A DNA stretch of 64,000 nt from JAKFEW01 sp036675505 (GCA_036675505.1 JAKFEW010000061.1:71306-135305), one strand, 5' to 3'. Counted from the stretch's first letter, positions 7,832-14,805 are shown. Program-made: numbers and translations. The notes: generated by a model not told the origin, from the letters alone.

Positions 7832-8578
7832 TTACTTCCTGGGCTTCGGCGTCGCGGGCCTGGCGGGCTTCGCAGGCTTGGGCGCGGGCTTGGGGGTCTG
7901 TTTCTGCACGGGCGCGGGCGTGGGGGTGGCGGCCGGCTCTTCGGGCTGCTCGTCCTCCGTGGTCTCCTCGTCGTCCGTCACTTCCTCGTCGTCATCCTCA
8001 TCGTCCTCTTCGTCGTCGCCGAGGGCCTCACCGCCGAGCCACAGCGTCAGCAGCAGGCGCGGGCCGATCGCGGGGTCCAGCGTGTTGACCGCGACGGGAT
8101 AGTGGAGCGAGAGCTCGATCTCGGTGACTTCGGTCTTCATGAAGGGGAGAATCACGCCGGCGTATGGCTCGAGGATGAAGCCGCCGCCGCTGTGGAAGCG
8201 CAAGGTGCCCGGCGCGCCTGAATCCAGGACGATCTGCCGGAGCCAGGCCGCTTCGAGGCCCAGGCCCGCGCGCACGAAGCCGTAATGGGCCCCCGCCGCG
8301 AGCGTCACGCCGCTGGTCTCGAAGACGTATTGCTTCGACGGCGCCAGGGTCTGCGCCCGATTCACCAGGCCGAACAACACCTCGGTGTAAGGCGACCCCG
8401 CATCGAAGCGGAACCGGAAATTCGAGGTCTGTTGGTAAGCGTCGAAGGTCCAGGGATTGGCGGGCTCGAGCTTGCCCGCACCGAAGGAGACGCCGATCGA
8501 GGATGCGGCCGTGGCGGGCGGCGCGCTCGCCGCGGTCATGACCGCAACGGCGACGAGGGCTGGGACGACGTTACGCAT
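7832..8578 (-). CDS. Secreted beta-barrel-like protein with acidic tail, 248 aa
   Basis: An exported protein. The start ATG 8578 follows the SD AAGGAG and gives a clean signal peptide, MRNVVPALVAVAVMTAASAP with cleavage near ATAAS. The body of about 150 residues has alternating hydrophobic/polar strands (SIGVSFGAG, FRFRFDAGSPYTEVLFGLV, AHYGFVRAGLGLEAAW, EPYAGVILPF, IELSLHYPVA), as in small outer-membrane barrels. The C-terminus is odd: a run of more than 20 mainly Asp/Glu/Thr residues, then a Pro/Lys/Ala tail like TonB linkers. The tail could bind cations or reach the peptidoglycan. No defined family is recognised. It is the first gene of a three- or four-gene minus-strand run. Confidence 0.68.
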   Translation of the reverse strand: MRNVVPALVAVAVMTAASAPPATAASSIGVSFGAGKLEPANPWTFDAYQQTSNFRFRFDAGSPYTEVLFGLVNRAQTLAPSKQYVFETSGVTLAAGAHYGFVRAGLGLEAAWLRQIVLDSGAPGTLRFHSGGGFILEPYAGVILPFMKTEVTEIELSLHYPVAVNTLDPAIGPRLLLTLWLGGEALGDDEEDDEDDDEEVTDDEETTEDEQPEEPAATPTPAPVQKQTPKPAPKPAKPARPATPKPRK

Positions 8579-8652
8579 TCGGTTCTCCTTCAAACGGACA
8601 TCCACGATGTTATACCCTTGCTCGTCAGCGCGCCATGGCGCGGAGGCGTGGT

Positions 8653-8682
8653 TTGACCAGGCGGCGCACCGTGGGCGATACT
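8653..8682 (+). promoter_or_regulatory. Sigma-70 promoter for the CCGGHG protein
   Basis: TTGACC at 8653-8658 and GATACT at 8677-8682 are 18 bp apart, about 30 bp upstream of the start codon at 8713. Confidence 0.65.
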
Positions 8683-8712
8683 GGTGGTGCCGCCATTCAG
8701 GAGATCCGACCC

Positions 8713-8988
8713 ATGTCCACCACCACCGTCACCCAGGATGATGTCCTCGCCAAGCTGTACCGCGATCTGACCCGCCTCGCCGGCGAGATCGCCGTCGATC
8801 GCTGCCGCACGCGCGTGCTGCTGCGCCTCGTCAAGGAGAAGACCGGCGTGACCGACGAGCAGCTCGACACGCTGTTCCGCGAGGAGGTCGAGGCCAACCT
8901 GGAGGGCTTCGTCGAGGGCATCACCGAGCCGATGCTCGCCGAGCTGCGCGGCCCCGAGGCCGGTGGTTGCTGCGGTGGCCATGGTTAA
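8713..8988 (+). CDS. Small helical protein with Cys-Cys-Gly-Gly-His tail, 91 aa
   Basis: A 91-residue soluble protein. ATG 8713 follows an SD-like GGAGATCC. Residues 8-80 are predicted helical and charged (VLAKLYRDLTRLAGEIAVD, then DEQLDTLFREEVEANLEGF). The C-terminus is GGCCGGHG, a short Cys/His cluster that could bind a transition metal. No family is recognised. Its stop codon is embedded in a TTAAC that lies 11 bp before the TTGACA of the next promoter, where a Mn2+-type riboswitch begins, so a metal-related role is tempting but unproven. Confidence 0.65.
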   Translation: MSTTTVTQDDVLAKLYRDLTRLAGEIAVDRCRTRVLLRLVKEKTGVTDEQLDTLFREEVEANLEGFVEGITEPMLAELRGPEAGGCCGGHG

Positions 8989-8995
8989 CGGCTGC

Positions 8996-9025
8996 TTGAC
9001 AGACCGGCGCCTGGTCGCCTAAGCT
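8996..9025 (+). promoter_or_regulatory. Promoter driving the riboswitch transcript
   Basis: A perfect -35 TTGACA at 8996-9001 and TAAGCT at 9020-9025, spaced by 18 bp, put the transcription start near 9031, exactly where the aptamer begins. A TTAAC at 8985-8989 lies 11 bp upstream of the TTGAC. Confidence 0.7.
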
Positions 9026-9030
9026 GGAGC

Positions 9031-9122
9031 AACTCCGAAGGGGAGTAGCCAGCCGGTCCATCCCGGCCTCCACGTTCGTCATCACGGCGCGAGCCCGGAC
9101 GTGGAACGAAGCATTCGCTTCG
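9031..9122 (+). ncRNA. yybP-ykoY (Mn2+) riboswitch aptamer
   Basis: The signature loop GGGGAGTAGCC lies at 9040-9050. The second conserved arm reads CGTCATCACG at 9078-9086 and following, then GAGCCCGGAC at 9091-9100, closed by the stem CCACGT/ACGTGG (9070-9075 with 9099-9104). P1 can form between CGAAG 9036-9040 and CTTCG 9118-9122. These features match the yybP-ykoY class, which senses Mn2+ and usually controls manganese exporters. An alternative hairpin (CGAAGC 9107-9112 with GCTTCG 9117-9122) would compete with P1. It is followed by a terminator and then the gene at 9219. Confidence 0.8.
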
Positions 9123-9127
9123 CACGC

Positions 9128-9171
9128 AAGACCTTCGTCCGGCCCACCCTGGGCCGCGCGGCGAAGGTCTT
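9128..9171 (+). terminator. Expression-platform terminator of the Mn2+ riboswitch
   Basis: An outer stem of 10 bp (9128-9137 with 9162-9171) encloses an inner 7-bp hairpin (9140-9146 with 9150-9156) and runs into TTCTTT. It lies 5 nt after the aptamer and 48 nt before the next start codon, so ligand-dependent read-through is the natural model. Confidence 0.85.
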
Positions 9172-9218
9172 TTCTTTGGGGACCCCCACGCCGCCGGCCT
9201 CGATCAGAGGACGCGCGA

Positions 9219-9560
9219 ATGTTGGCTGTGGCTTGTTTCTTCGTCTCGGCACTGTTCCTGGGCACGCTGGGCTACGGCGGCCTCTGGGTGGTCGGCTGGG
9301 ACGAGGCCCAGAGCCGTGCGATGCGCACGCTGAAAGAGACGGTCGACCCGTTCTTCGAGGTCCTCGGCGAGATCGGCGTCGAGGGCGTGCAGGCAGCCCT
9401 GGAGTATTCGGCCCAGGCCGGCGTGCAGCTGGCTGGCCAGGCGCTCGGCCTGCTCGGCCAGGTTGCCGGCCTGGCGGTCGACCTGCTGGTGGCCCTGGTC
9501 GAGGGCCTGGGCTGGCTGCTCGGCGTCCTGTTCGAGGGCCTCGCGGGCGCGTGCTTCTAG
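9219..9560 (+). CDS. Small membrane protein under the Mn2+ riboswitch, 113 aa
   Basis: A 113-residue hydrophobic protein of unknown family. Residues 2-25 form a transmembrane helix (AVACFFVSALFLGTLGYGGL), followed by a polar, acidic segment (GWDEAQSRAMRTLKETVDPF) and a long hydrophobic/amphipathic C-terminal half from about residue 60 (VQLAGQALGLLGQVAGLAVD, then LLVALVEGLGWLLGVLFEGL), ending in GACF. The SD is weak (AGAGGA, 7 nt before the ATG). Its position behind the riboswitch terminator suggests Mn2+-dependent expression. It does not resemble MntP, TerC, UPF0016 or P-type ATPases, the usual targets of this riboswitch. It might be a small regulator or a novel transport component. Confidence 0.7.
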   Translation: MLAVACFFVSALFLGTLGYGGLWVVGWDEAQSRAMRTLKETVDPFFEVLGEIGVEGVQAALEYSAQAGVQLAGQALGLLGQVAGLAVDLLVALVEGLGWLLGVLFEGLAGACF

Positions 9561-9581
9561 CCTGGCCGGCTCGTCGCCGCC

Positions 9582-9602
9582 GCCGGCCTCTGGAGGGCCG
9601 GC
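9582..9602. terminator. Hairpin between convergent genes
   Basis: GCCGGCC at 9582-9588 pairs with GGCCGGC at 9596-9602 across a 7-nt loop, between the small membrane protein and the cyclase. There is no U tract, so termination is only plausible. Confidence 0.4.
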
Positions 9603-9604
9603 GT

Positions 9605-10867
9605 TCAGCTCGCCCGGCGCACCTGGTTGCGGCCCTCGCGCTTCGCGAGGTAGAGCGCCGCGTCGGCCCGCGCGATCAGGTCGTCGAGGCTCGCGTCCTG
9701 CACCTCGAGCTCGGCGACGCCGAGGCTGGCGGTGACGATCGGGATGCGGCGGCCGCGGCTGTCGGCGACTTCGAGGTCGGCGATCGCCTCGCGCAGCCGC
9801 TCGCCGAGCGCCGCGGCGCCCGTGAGGTCCGTGCTGGGGAGCACCAACGAGAGCTCCTCGCCGCCGTAGCGCGCCACGGTGTCGCAGGCCCGTGCCACCC
9901 CCTTGACCGCCTTCGCGACCTGGCGCAGCACTTCGTCACCCGCGGGGTGGCCGAAGTTGTCGTTGATCTTCTTGAAGTGGTCGATGTCGAGCAGCAGCAC
10001 GGACAGCGGCGCGGCGTGGCGTCTGGCCTCGTGGAACCGCAAGGCGAGCTGCTCCTTGAAGAAGATATGGGTCGCGAGGCCGGTGAGGCCGTCGGTGATC
10101 GCGCGCTGCTGGGCGTCCTTGTAGCGCAGCGTGAGGTTGTCGAGGCGCGAGCGGCGCACGCGCTCGGTGCGCGCGAGGTCGATCGAGGCCAGCGCCTGGC
10201 CGGTCTCGCGCACCATGCGGCCGACCAGCCAGCGCTCGCCGTGGTTCCAGTCCCGGCCGTCGGTCCGCGCGGCGATCGTCAGCAGCCCCACCTGGCGGCC
10301 CTGCGCGATCACAGGCTCGATCCAGGTCAGCTCCTGGCGGGTGAGCCAGCGGGTCAGCTCGCGCGCCGCGATGAATTCCTCGGGCGAAAGGTCGGGGGCG
10401 CCGCCCCGTGCGGCCAGCCAGGCCAGCACGCGGGCCTCGGGGATGTCGTCGATGTCGGCGGGCATGCCGATGCCGGCCGCGAGGACGAAGGTGTTCTGCT
10501 CGCGATCGAGCAGCCAGAAGTAGGCGTGGCGCGGCTTGATGGTCTTGCGCAGCGTGCCCGCGACGACCGCGGCCACCTGGTCGGCGTCGTTGGCCGCGTC
10601 CAGCGCCCGGCCGAGCCGTTCGTCGGCCTTGAAGTGCGCGGTGCGCGGCAGGTGGCTGGCCGCGCGGCGGCGGCCGACGGCCTGGAACGTCACAGCCGCG
10701 ATCATGCCGGCGCCAACGGGAATCCAGGGTTCCGGCGCGCCGACCCCGCCGAGCAGGGCCACGCCCGCACCGTAGGTGAGGATGAAGCCGCTGGCCCAGA
10801 GGCCCGCCGCCTGGAGCGCCCGGAGGGGCGAGGCGGCCTTGGAGGAAGGTGCGCGCTTGGGAGTCAT
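9605..10867 (-). CDS. Membrane-anchored GAF-like/GGDEF diguanylate cyclase, 420 aa
   Basis: It should make c-di-GMP from two GTP. Near the N-terminus are two hydrophobic helices (about residues 18-55) that anchor it in the inner membrane. A GAF-like sensor region follows (about 85-235, containing TIKPRHAYFWLLDREQNTFV). A GGDEF domain ends the protein, with the active-site motif GGEEL and, five residues upstream, RACD, which fits the RxxD inhibitory site, so product inhibition is likely. ILLL-type helix and DIDHFKKINDNFGHPAGDE are typical of active cyclases. ATG 10867 is chosen over TTG 10903; neither has a clear SD. It diverges from a PilZ gene 91 bp away, a natural synthase/receptor pair. 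Confidence 0.9.
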   Translation of the reverse strand: MTPKRAPSSKAASPLRALQAAGLWASGFILTYGAGVALLGGVGAPEPWIPVGAGMIAAVTFQAVGRRRAASHLPRTAHFKADERLGRALDAANDADQVAAVVAGTLRKTIKPRHAYFWLLDREQNTFVLAAGIGMPADIDDIPEARVLAWLAARGGAPDLSPEEFIAARELTRWLTRQELTWIEPVIAQGRQVGLLTIAARTDGRDWNHGERWLVGRMVRETGQALASIDLARTERVRRSRLDNLTLRYKDAQQRAITDGLTGLATHIFFKEQLALRFHEARRHAAPLSVLLLDIDHFKKINDNFGHPAGDEVLRQVAKAVKGVARACDTVARYGGEELSLVLPSTDLTGAAALGERLREAIADLEVADSRGRRIPIVTASLGVAELEVQDASLDDLIARADAALYLAKREGRNQVRRAS

Positions 10868-10958
10868 GGCCACATGGTCGGCGCGGACGCCTGCTCGCCG
10901 CAAGTGCGACCGTCACCGGAACGCAGGCTGTGACGTGTTAGGATGGCGATACAACGTT

Positions 10959-11546
10959 ATGTATGCCGACCACGTCAGCACGAATCAGGTCCTGCGCCTC
11001 CGCCTGGAGGGCAAGACGTACAAGGGCCTCATCGTCAATATGGGCGACGAGGCCATGCTGGTAGCGACGACCTCGCAGGAAAAGCCCGAGGTCGGCCCCG
11101 GCACCGTCGCGCATGGCGAGATTTTCACGCCCGAGGGGTTGTTCCACTTCACCTCGAAGCTGCTCGGCGTCCAGATGATGCCGGTCATGGTGCTGATCCT
11201 CGAGCGCCCGCGCGCGATGCGCAAGGTGCAGCGCCGGCGCGAGCCGCGCCACGAGATCAGCCTGGCGGGCCTGCTGGTCTTCATCTCGGCGGATCTCTCG
11301 ATCAACGCGGCCGTCGAGGTGTCGAACGTGAGCTTCGGCGGCGCCGAGGTGCTCGCCCCGGCCTCACCGCCCGAAGGGATGCACTGCGTGCTGCTGATGC
11401 GCAGCGAGGACCGCGAGGTGAGCACGATCGCGCGGGTCGTCCACGCGGACGAGATCGAGGGCGGTTACCGGATCGGCGTCGCCTTCGTGGAGATGTCCCG
11501 ACAAGATCTGGAGTACCTGCACCGCTTCGTTTCGATGCTCGGCTGA
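10959..11546 (+). CDS. PilZ-domain c-di-GMP receptor, 195 aa
   Basis: A c-di-GMP-binding protein. The N-terminal part (residues 10-85) resembles the YcgR-N/PilZN flagellar-brake domain (VLRLRLEGKTYKGLIVNMGD). The PilZ domain then shows both ligand motifs: RRREPR at 92-97 (RxxxR) and NVSFGG at 123-128 ([D/N]xSxxG). The C-terminus has the usual strands (ARVVHADEIEGGYRIGVAF). ATG 10959 is the only good start. An SD-like AGGATGG lies rather far (13 nt) upstream, while GATACA just ahead of the ATG could be a -10, which would leave little or no leader. The divergent cyclase suggests a local signalling pair acting on motility, secretion or surface polymers. Confidence 0.88.
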   Translation: MYADHVSTNQVLRLRLEGKTYKGLIVNMGDEAMLVATTSQEKPEVGPGTVAHGEIFTPEGLFHFTSKLLGVQMMPVMVLILERPRAMRKVQRRREPRHEISLAGLLVFISADLSINAAVEVSNVSFGGAEVLAPASPPEGMHCVLLMRSEDREVSTIARVVHADEIEGGYRIGVAFVEMSRQDLEYLHRFVSMLG

Positions 11547-11596
11547 CCGGCATCACGCCGGCCCGCCAGCGCCCGCGACGCCCGCGGGGCCCCGCG

Positions 11597-11625
11597 TTGA
11601 CAGCGTTTGGCGCATGGGTTACACT
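11597..11625 (+). promoter_or_regulatory. Sigma-70 promoter of the tRNA cluster
   Basis: TTGACA at 11597-11602 and TACACT at 11620-11625 are separated by the ideal 17 bp, 12 bp before the first tRNA. Confidence 0.85.
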
Positions 11626-11636
11626 GGAACATTCGG

Positions 11637-11710
11637 CGGGACGTAGCGCAGCTTGGTAGCGCATCTGCTTTGGGAGCAGAGGGTCGCTGGTTCGAATCCA
11701 GTCGTCCCGA
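11637..11710 (+). tRNA. tRNA-Pro (TGG)
   Basis: A complete cloverleaf: acceptor CGGGACG/CGTCCCG, D-stem GCGC/GCGC, anticodon stem TCTGC/GCAGA with loop TTTGGGA (anticodon TGG), T-arm with TTCGAAT, discriminator A. CCA is not encoded. Confidence 0.95.
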
Positions 11711-11744
11711 CTCAGATTAGGGTTCTGTCCCGATCTATAAGTTT

Positions 11745-11819
11745 GCGGAAGTAACTCAATGGTAGAGTACTTGCCTTCCAAGCAAGTTGTTGCGGGTTCG
11801 AGTCCCGTCTTCCGCTCCA
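11745..11819 (+). tRNA. tRNA-Gly (TCC)
   Basis: Acceptor GCGGAAG/CTTCCGC, D-stem ACTC/GAGT, anticodon stem CTTGC/GCAAG with loop CTTCCAA (anticodon TCC), T-loop TTCGAGT, discriminator T. CCA is encoded at 11817-11819. Confidence 0.95.
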
Positions 11820-11824
11820 TTTAA

Positions 11825-11899
11825 GCGCCCGTAGCACAGTTGGATAGTTGCAGCCGCCTTCTAAGCGGCAGGTCGCTGGTTCGAGTCCAGCCGGGCGCG
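11825..11899 (+). tRNA. tRNA-Arg (TCT)
   Basis: Acceptor GCGCCCG/CGGGCGC, anticodon stem GCCGC/GCGGC with loop CTTCTAA (anticodon TCT), T-stem GCTGG/CCAGC, discriminator G, no CCA. The D-stem is slightly irregular (GCAC against TTGC), giving one extra loop base. The HNH gene ends directly after it. Confidence 0.92.
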
Positions 11900-12262
11900 C
11901 TATTCAACTGTGCTTTTTAGTAGGGCGTGTACCTCGCGATGGCAGTTTGCACAGAGCAAATCGCACTTGTCCAATTCCGATCTCACCTTTTCGAAATTGG
12001 TCATCTTGGCGTGCCCTAACGAGAAGTCCTTTTCGTTCGGATCTCGATGGTGGAATTCGAGAGCACCCATGAATTTGCCATATCCGCAACGTTGACATCG
12101 AGCCCCTTTGTATTCGATGGCTTGGCGCTTGAGGCTCCGCTGGCGATTGATCGCTTGCTCCTTGGTGCATCCGATGCAGTAGGGTCCGGGTCGAGTGCCG
12201 CCTCGGCGCTTGTAGTAAGCGTCAATCGGCAATGCTTGTTTGCAGCAGGGGCACATTTTCAT
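11900..12262 (-). CDS. HNH endonuclease, 120 aa
   Basis: A small HNH nuclease of the phage and mobile-element type. An N-terminal zinc knuckle (CPCC near residue 4 and CIGC near 29) is followed by the nuclease core: CQRCGYGKFMGALEFHHRDP with the catalytic HH, then CDLLCANCHREVHA, which closes the zinc site and the last His. The arrangement is complete. Base composition is clearly lower in G+C than all neighbours, and the TAG stop touches the 3' end of tRNA-Arg, so it is probably acquired DNA. ATG 12262 begins MKMCPCC and has no evident SD. It diverges from the XRE gene, a usual layout for small mobile units. Confidence 0.85.
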   Translation of the reverse strand: MKMCPCCKQALPIDAYYKRRGGTRPGPYCIGCTKEQAINRQRSLKRQAIEYKGARCQRCGYGKFMGALEFHHRDPNEKDFSLGHAKMTNFEKVRSELDKCDLLCANCHREVHALLKSTVE

Positions 12263-12299
12263 GGATGAAATATAGCATACATACGAATATTCGTCTACT

Positions 12300-12638
12300 A
12301 TGCTTTCTACTATGCATACATTCGACTTTCCCACCTGGTTTGCCCAAACGCGCTCGGCAAGACAGCTCACGTTTCGGGCCCTGGCCGCCGAAACGAAGCT
12401 ATCCGCCGGCCACCTGAACAACCTTGAGAAGGGAACGTCTGCGCCGACCGACGACGCACTGGTTCCCATCGCGCAAGCGCTCGGTGTCGCCCCGGACTGG
12501 CTGCTCGCCCAGGTCGACACGACGCGGCTGGACCCTGCGCGGATCGCACGGCTGCGGAAGTACGCGCCCGAGTTCCTCGGTCTCCAGGCCGACCGGGCCA
12601 GCGAAGGGCCCGGGGTGTACGAACGACCGAGCCCATGA
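12300..12638 (+). CDS. XRE-family HTH regulator, 112 aa
   Basis: A DNA-binding protein with a Cro/C1-type helix-turn-helix at about residues 20-70 (LTFRALAAETKLSAGHLNNL, then EKGTSAPTDDALVPIAQALG, then VAPDWLLA). The C-terminal 40 residues are a short tail without a recognised domain. ATG 12300 or ATG 12312 could be the start; neither has an SD, and the AT-rich 37-bp gap to the divergent HNH gene probably holds both promoters. It most likely represses the divergent transcription unit. Its stop overlaps the start of the next ORF as ATGA, which suggests coupling. Confidence 0.8.
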   Translation: MLSTMHTFDFPTWFAQTRSARQLTFRALAAETKLSAGHLNNLEKGTSAPTDDALVPIAQALGVAPDWLLAQVDTTRLDPARIARLRKYAPEFLGLQADRASEGPGVYERPSP

Positions 12639-12895
12639 GCAAAATCGCCGGGCGACGCCTCACGGTTGGCCGAGAGCGTCAGAAGAACCGGGGGGTGCGG
12701 CGACGGGCGCGGTTGCTGCGGAAATGGGCCGCGTCGTTCGAGGGCTTCTTTCCGCCGGTCACGACGAACGGGTTCGGGCAGAAGAACTGGTACACCAAGC
12801 TGCCCGTGGCGCATAGGCTCGTATCGGGTCCGCGGCGACGATGGGAAGCGGGGCGTTCAGCGCCACTGCGGGCAATTACGGCTATGGCGCCTTGA
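12635..12895 (+). CDS. Small basic ORF coupled to the XRE gene, possibly truncated, 86 aa
   Basis: An 86-residue basic ORF whose ATG overlaps the XRE stop codon (ATGA). Its first part is very basic (RRLTVGRERQKNRGVRRRAR), followed by VTTNGFGQKNWYTKLPVAHR, which reads like genuine protein. From about residue 65 the sequence turns into Arg/Ala-rich filler and runs into a different fragment in another frame, so the original 3' end is probably lost. No function can be assigned. Confidence 0.35.
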   Translation: MSKIAGRRLTVGRERQKNRGVRRRARLLRKWAASFEGFFPPVTTNGFGQKNWYTKLPVAHRLVSGPRRRWEAGRSAPLRAITAMAP

Positions 12896-13164
12896 TCGAC
12901 GTGAACCTCGACCCGCGCTTCGGCGCGGACGTGATCGCCACGGCCCAGAACCAGGGCGAAGAGGCCGTCACCGTCCCCGCCGGCACCTTCACCTGCACGA
13001 AGACCCTGTACGACAAGGACAAGGGCAACGGCGCGCGCGTGAACATCACACTCTGGACCAATGGCCAGGCCGGGCTCGTGAAGGCGCAGGTGAGCAACGT
13101 CGCCTCCCTGGGGACCGCGACCTTCACCGCAGACATCCGCTACGATCTGGAGAAGCGGCCTTAG
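12841..13164 (+). pseudogene. 3' remnant of a secreted-type gene
   Basis: An open frame with an in-frame stop at 12814-12816 encodes about 107 residues that look like the C-terminal part of an exported beta-strand-rich protein (VTVPAGTFTCTKTLYDKDKG, then TLWTNGQAGLVKAQVSN). There is no signal peptide and no SD before the ATG, and it follows directly on the HNH/XRE insert. The simplest reading is that insertion removed the 5' part of a resident gene. A short intact protein is less likely. Confidence 0.5.
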
Positions 13165-13235
13165 CCGAACGGCTCAGCGCAGCGACCCGAAGACGCGCGT
13201 CATCACGGCCAGCCCGCCATAGGGGGAGGCCGGGT

Positions 13236-13955
13236 TCATCGGGCCCCCCGCGCGAGCGTCTCGACCAGCAGGTCGGCGAAGGCCTCCGCGTCGAGCGGCC
13301 AGCGCGCGGTGATCAGGTTGCCGTCGCGCGCCACCAGCGGCCGGACCACCGACCCGACCGCGAACTGGTCGGGTGAGCGGAGCGCGGCCTTGACCTCGTC
13401 CTCGACGTAGGTCGGGTAGGTGCGGTAGTAACGGCCCAGCTTCCAGCAGGTGAGGAGGTAAGCCGCGCGCTCCAACTTCTTGAGCAGCGCCGTGGCCCGG
13501 CGTTCGTACAGCACGCTGCGTCCGGTGGCCGGGTCGATCGTCCGCGCCAGCACGATCACGCCGTGGCAGATGGCGGCGACCGGCTTGGCCTGCGCGAAGA
13601 AGCCCAACACTTTCGTCCGCAGCAGCTCGCTTTCCAGGTATTGCTTCATTCCGGGGGCGTGGCCGCCGGGCAGCACGACGGCGTCGAACGCCGAGGGGTC
13701 GATGGCCTCGTACGTGATCGGCTGCTGAAACGCGGCGGTCTCGACCAGGTGATGGTAGCGAGCCAGGGCCACTGGGCTCGCGCCCAGCTGCCCGAAGATG
13801 ACGCCGCGGATCAGTAGCGGATCCGCGGCCGGCACCGCGCCCCGCTCCGTCGCGAACACGACCGCGTGGCCCGCCTCGGTGAGGCGGTGCCACGGCGTCG
13901 CCACTTCGGTGACGTCGAAGTCGCGGTCGGGGAGCGGGATCAGGACGCGGGCCAA
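13236..13955 (-). CDS. DJ-1/PfpI family protein, 239 aa
   Basis: A member of the DJ-1/PfpI class I glutamine-amidotransferase-like superfamily, which contains glyoxalase III/deglycase, chaperone and protease-like enzymes. The nucleophile elbow is AAICHGV with Cys at about residue 129, preceded by VVLPGGHAPGM. An early Glu (TERGAVP near residue 38) can supply the conserved acid. The protein is longer than DJ-1 and matches the Hsp31-like size range. It starts at TTG 13955; the SD AGAGG overlaps the stop of the upstream EF-hand gene, so the two are translationally coupled. The substrate is unknown. Confidence 0.85.
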   Translation of the reverse strand: MARVLIPLPDRDFDVTEVATPWHRLTEAGHAVVFATERGAVPAADPLLIRGVIFGQLGASPVALARYHHLVETAAFQQPITYEAIDPSAFDAVVLPGGHAPGMKQYLESELLRTKVLGFFAQAKPVAAICHGVIVLARTIDPATGRSVLYERRATALLKKLERAAYLLTCWKLGRYYRTYPTYVEDEVKAALRSPDQFAVGSVVRPLVARDGNLITARWPLDAEAFADLLVETLARGAR

Positions 13956-13962
13956 GGACGTG

Positions 13963-14634
13963 CTACCTCTTCGCCACCGGGGGCGGGCCGATTGGCCTGC
14001 TCTTGATACCCCGGCCGAGGAGCCAGGTGTGGCTCATCCGGCCGCCGTGGGCTTCGAAGACGACGCCGCGGTTGCGCTGCGTCGGGTCCGGCGGGCAGGC
14101 CGGCCAGATGATCGTGCTGGTCTCGCCGCTCAAGAAGCGCTCCCACGAGGCCTGGACTTCGCGCAGCGTCGCGCGGCCGTCCTGGTCCTCGTCGTAGATC
14201 CGCATGACGGCGCCTTGGCCCTCGAACTCGGGCCCGGCGATCACGCCGTCGCCGTTGGCGTCGAACTCGGCCATCAATTCGTCGCACAGGGCCAGGACCT
14301 GCTTCGCGAGGGAGCGGTTCTCCTCGAGCGTGCTGAACTCCGGGACGACCACGAAGCCGTCGGCGTTCGCGTCGCGGGTCTCCCACCACTCGGTGCCCAG
14401 GCAGCGAGCGTCCCACTCCGCGCGGGTCAGGCGGACATCGCGGTCGGCGTCGATGCCGTCGAAGATCTGCCGCATGCCCCTGGCGCAAGCCTCGGTCATG
14501 CGGGCCAGCGCCTGGTCGTCGCGACCCTTCGCGCTCAACTGCCCCGGCTGGGCGGCCAAAGGATACCGGGCTTGGGTGGAACAACCAGCGACCAGCAGGC
14601 CGAGGGCCGCCAGTGCGGTCAAACGTTTGATCAT
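13963..14634 (-). CDS. EF-hand lipoprotein, 223 aa
   Basis: A calcium-binding lipoprotein. ATG 14634 gives a short signal peptide ending LLVAGC, so Cys18 is lipidated. Four EF-hand-like loops follow: DADRDVRLTRAEW, DANADGFVVVPEF, DANGDGVIAGPEF and DEDQDGRATLREV, with Asp/Asn at positions 1, 3 and 5 and Glu at 12 in most. It probably sits in the periplasm or outer membrane as a Ca2+ sensor or buffer. The upstream region carries two TTAAC box pairs, on the opposite strand orientation. The DJ-1 gene follows and is coupled to it. Confidence 0.85.
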   Translation of the reverse strand: MIKRLTALAALGLLVAGCSTQARYPLAAQPGQLSAKGRDDQALARMTEACARGMRQIFDGIDADRDVRLTRAEWDARCLGTEWWETRDANADGFVVVPEFSTLEENRSLAKQVLALCDELMAEFDANGDGVIAGPEFEGQGAVMRIYDEDQDGRATLREVQASWERFLSGETSTIIWPACPPDPTQRNRGVVFEAHGGRMSHTWLLGRGIKSRPIGPPPVAKR

Positions 14635-14647
14635 TTCGTGCCTCGTC

Positions 14648-14663
14648 TTAACTTGAGGATAAC
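14648..14663 (+). promoter_or_regulatory. 11-bp-spaced TTAAC/ATAAC box pair
   Basis: TTAAC at 14648-14652 and ATAAC at 14659-14663 start 11 bp apart. The site is 14 bp from the EF-hand start and is oriented toward the permease gene at 14852. Confidence 0.5.
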
Positions 14664-14722
14664 TATTCACTGGGTGATAAATAGCGCTAACAGGCAGCTT
14701 TAAGACGCCAAGCGGAGATGTC

Positions 14723-14738
14723 TTAACTTTTTCATAAC
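14723..14738 (+). promoter_or_regulatory. Second 11-bp-spaced TTAAC/ATAAC box pair
   Basis: TTAAC at 14723-14727 and ATAAC at 14734-14738, followed by an A-rich stretch. Same half-sites and spacing as at 14648, again on the plus strand, 113 bp before the permease start. Confidence 0.5.
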
Positions 14739-14773
14739 CAAAAAAATCTCGCCTGGTCGCTTCCCGTCCCTGT

Positions 14774-14805
14774 GGCGCGCGCTACCGACCTCGGTGGCGC
14801 GCGCC
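14774..14805 (+). other. Strong hairpin in the leader of the AI-2E-type permease gene
   Basis: GGCGCGCGC (14774-14782) pairs with GCGCGCGCC (14797-14805), and ACCGA pairs with TCGGT inside. It has no U tract and no upstream plus-strand gene to terminate, so it may be an attenuator or an mRNA-stabilising leader structure. Confidence 0.5.

Noticed and set aside
9101..10933. A 610-codon plus-strand frame running from the riboswitch region
   Set aside because: It crosses the terminator and is antisense to the diguanylate cyclase; the short ORF at 9219 is the plausible riboswitch target.
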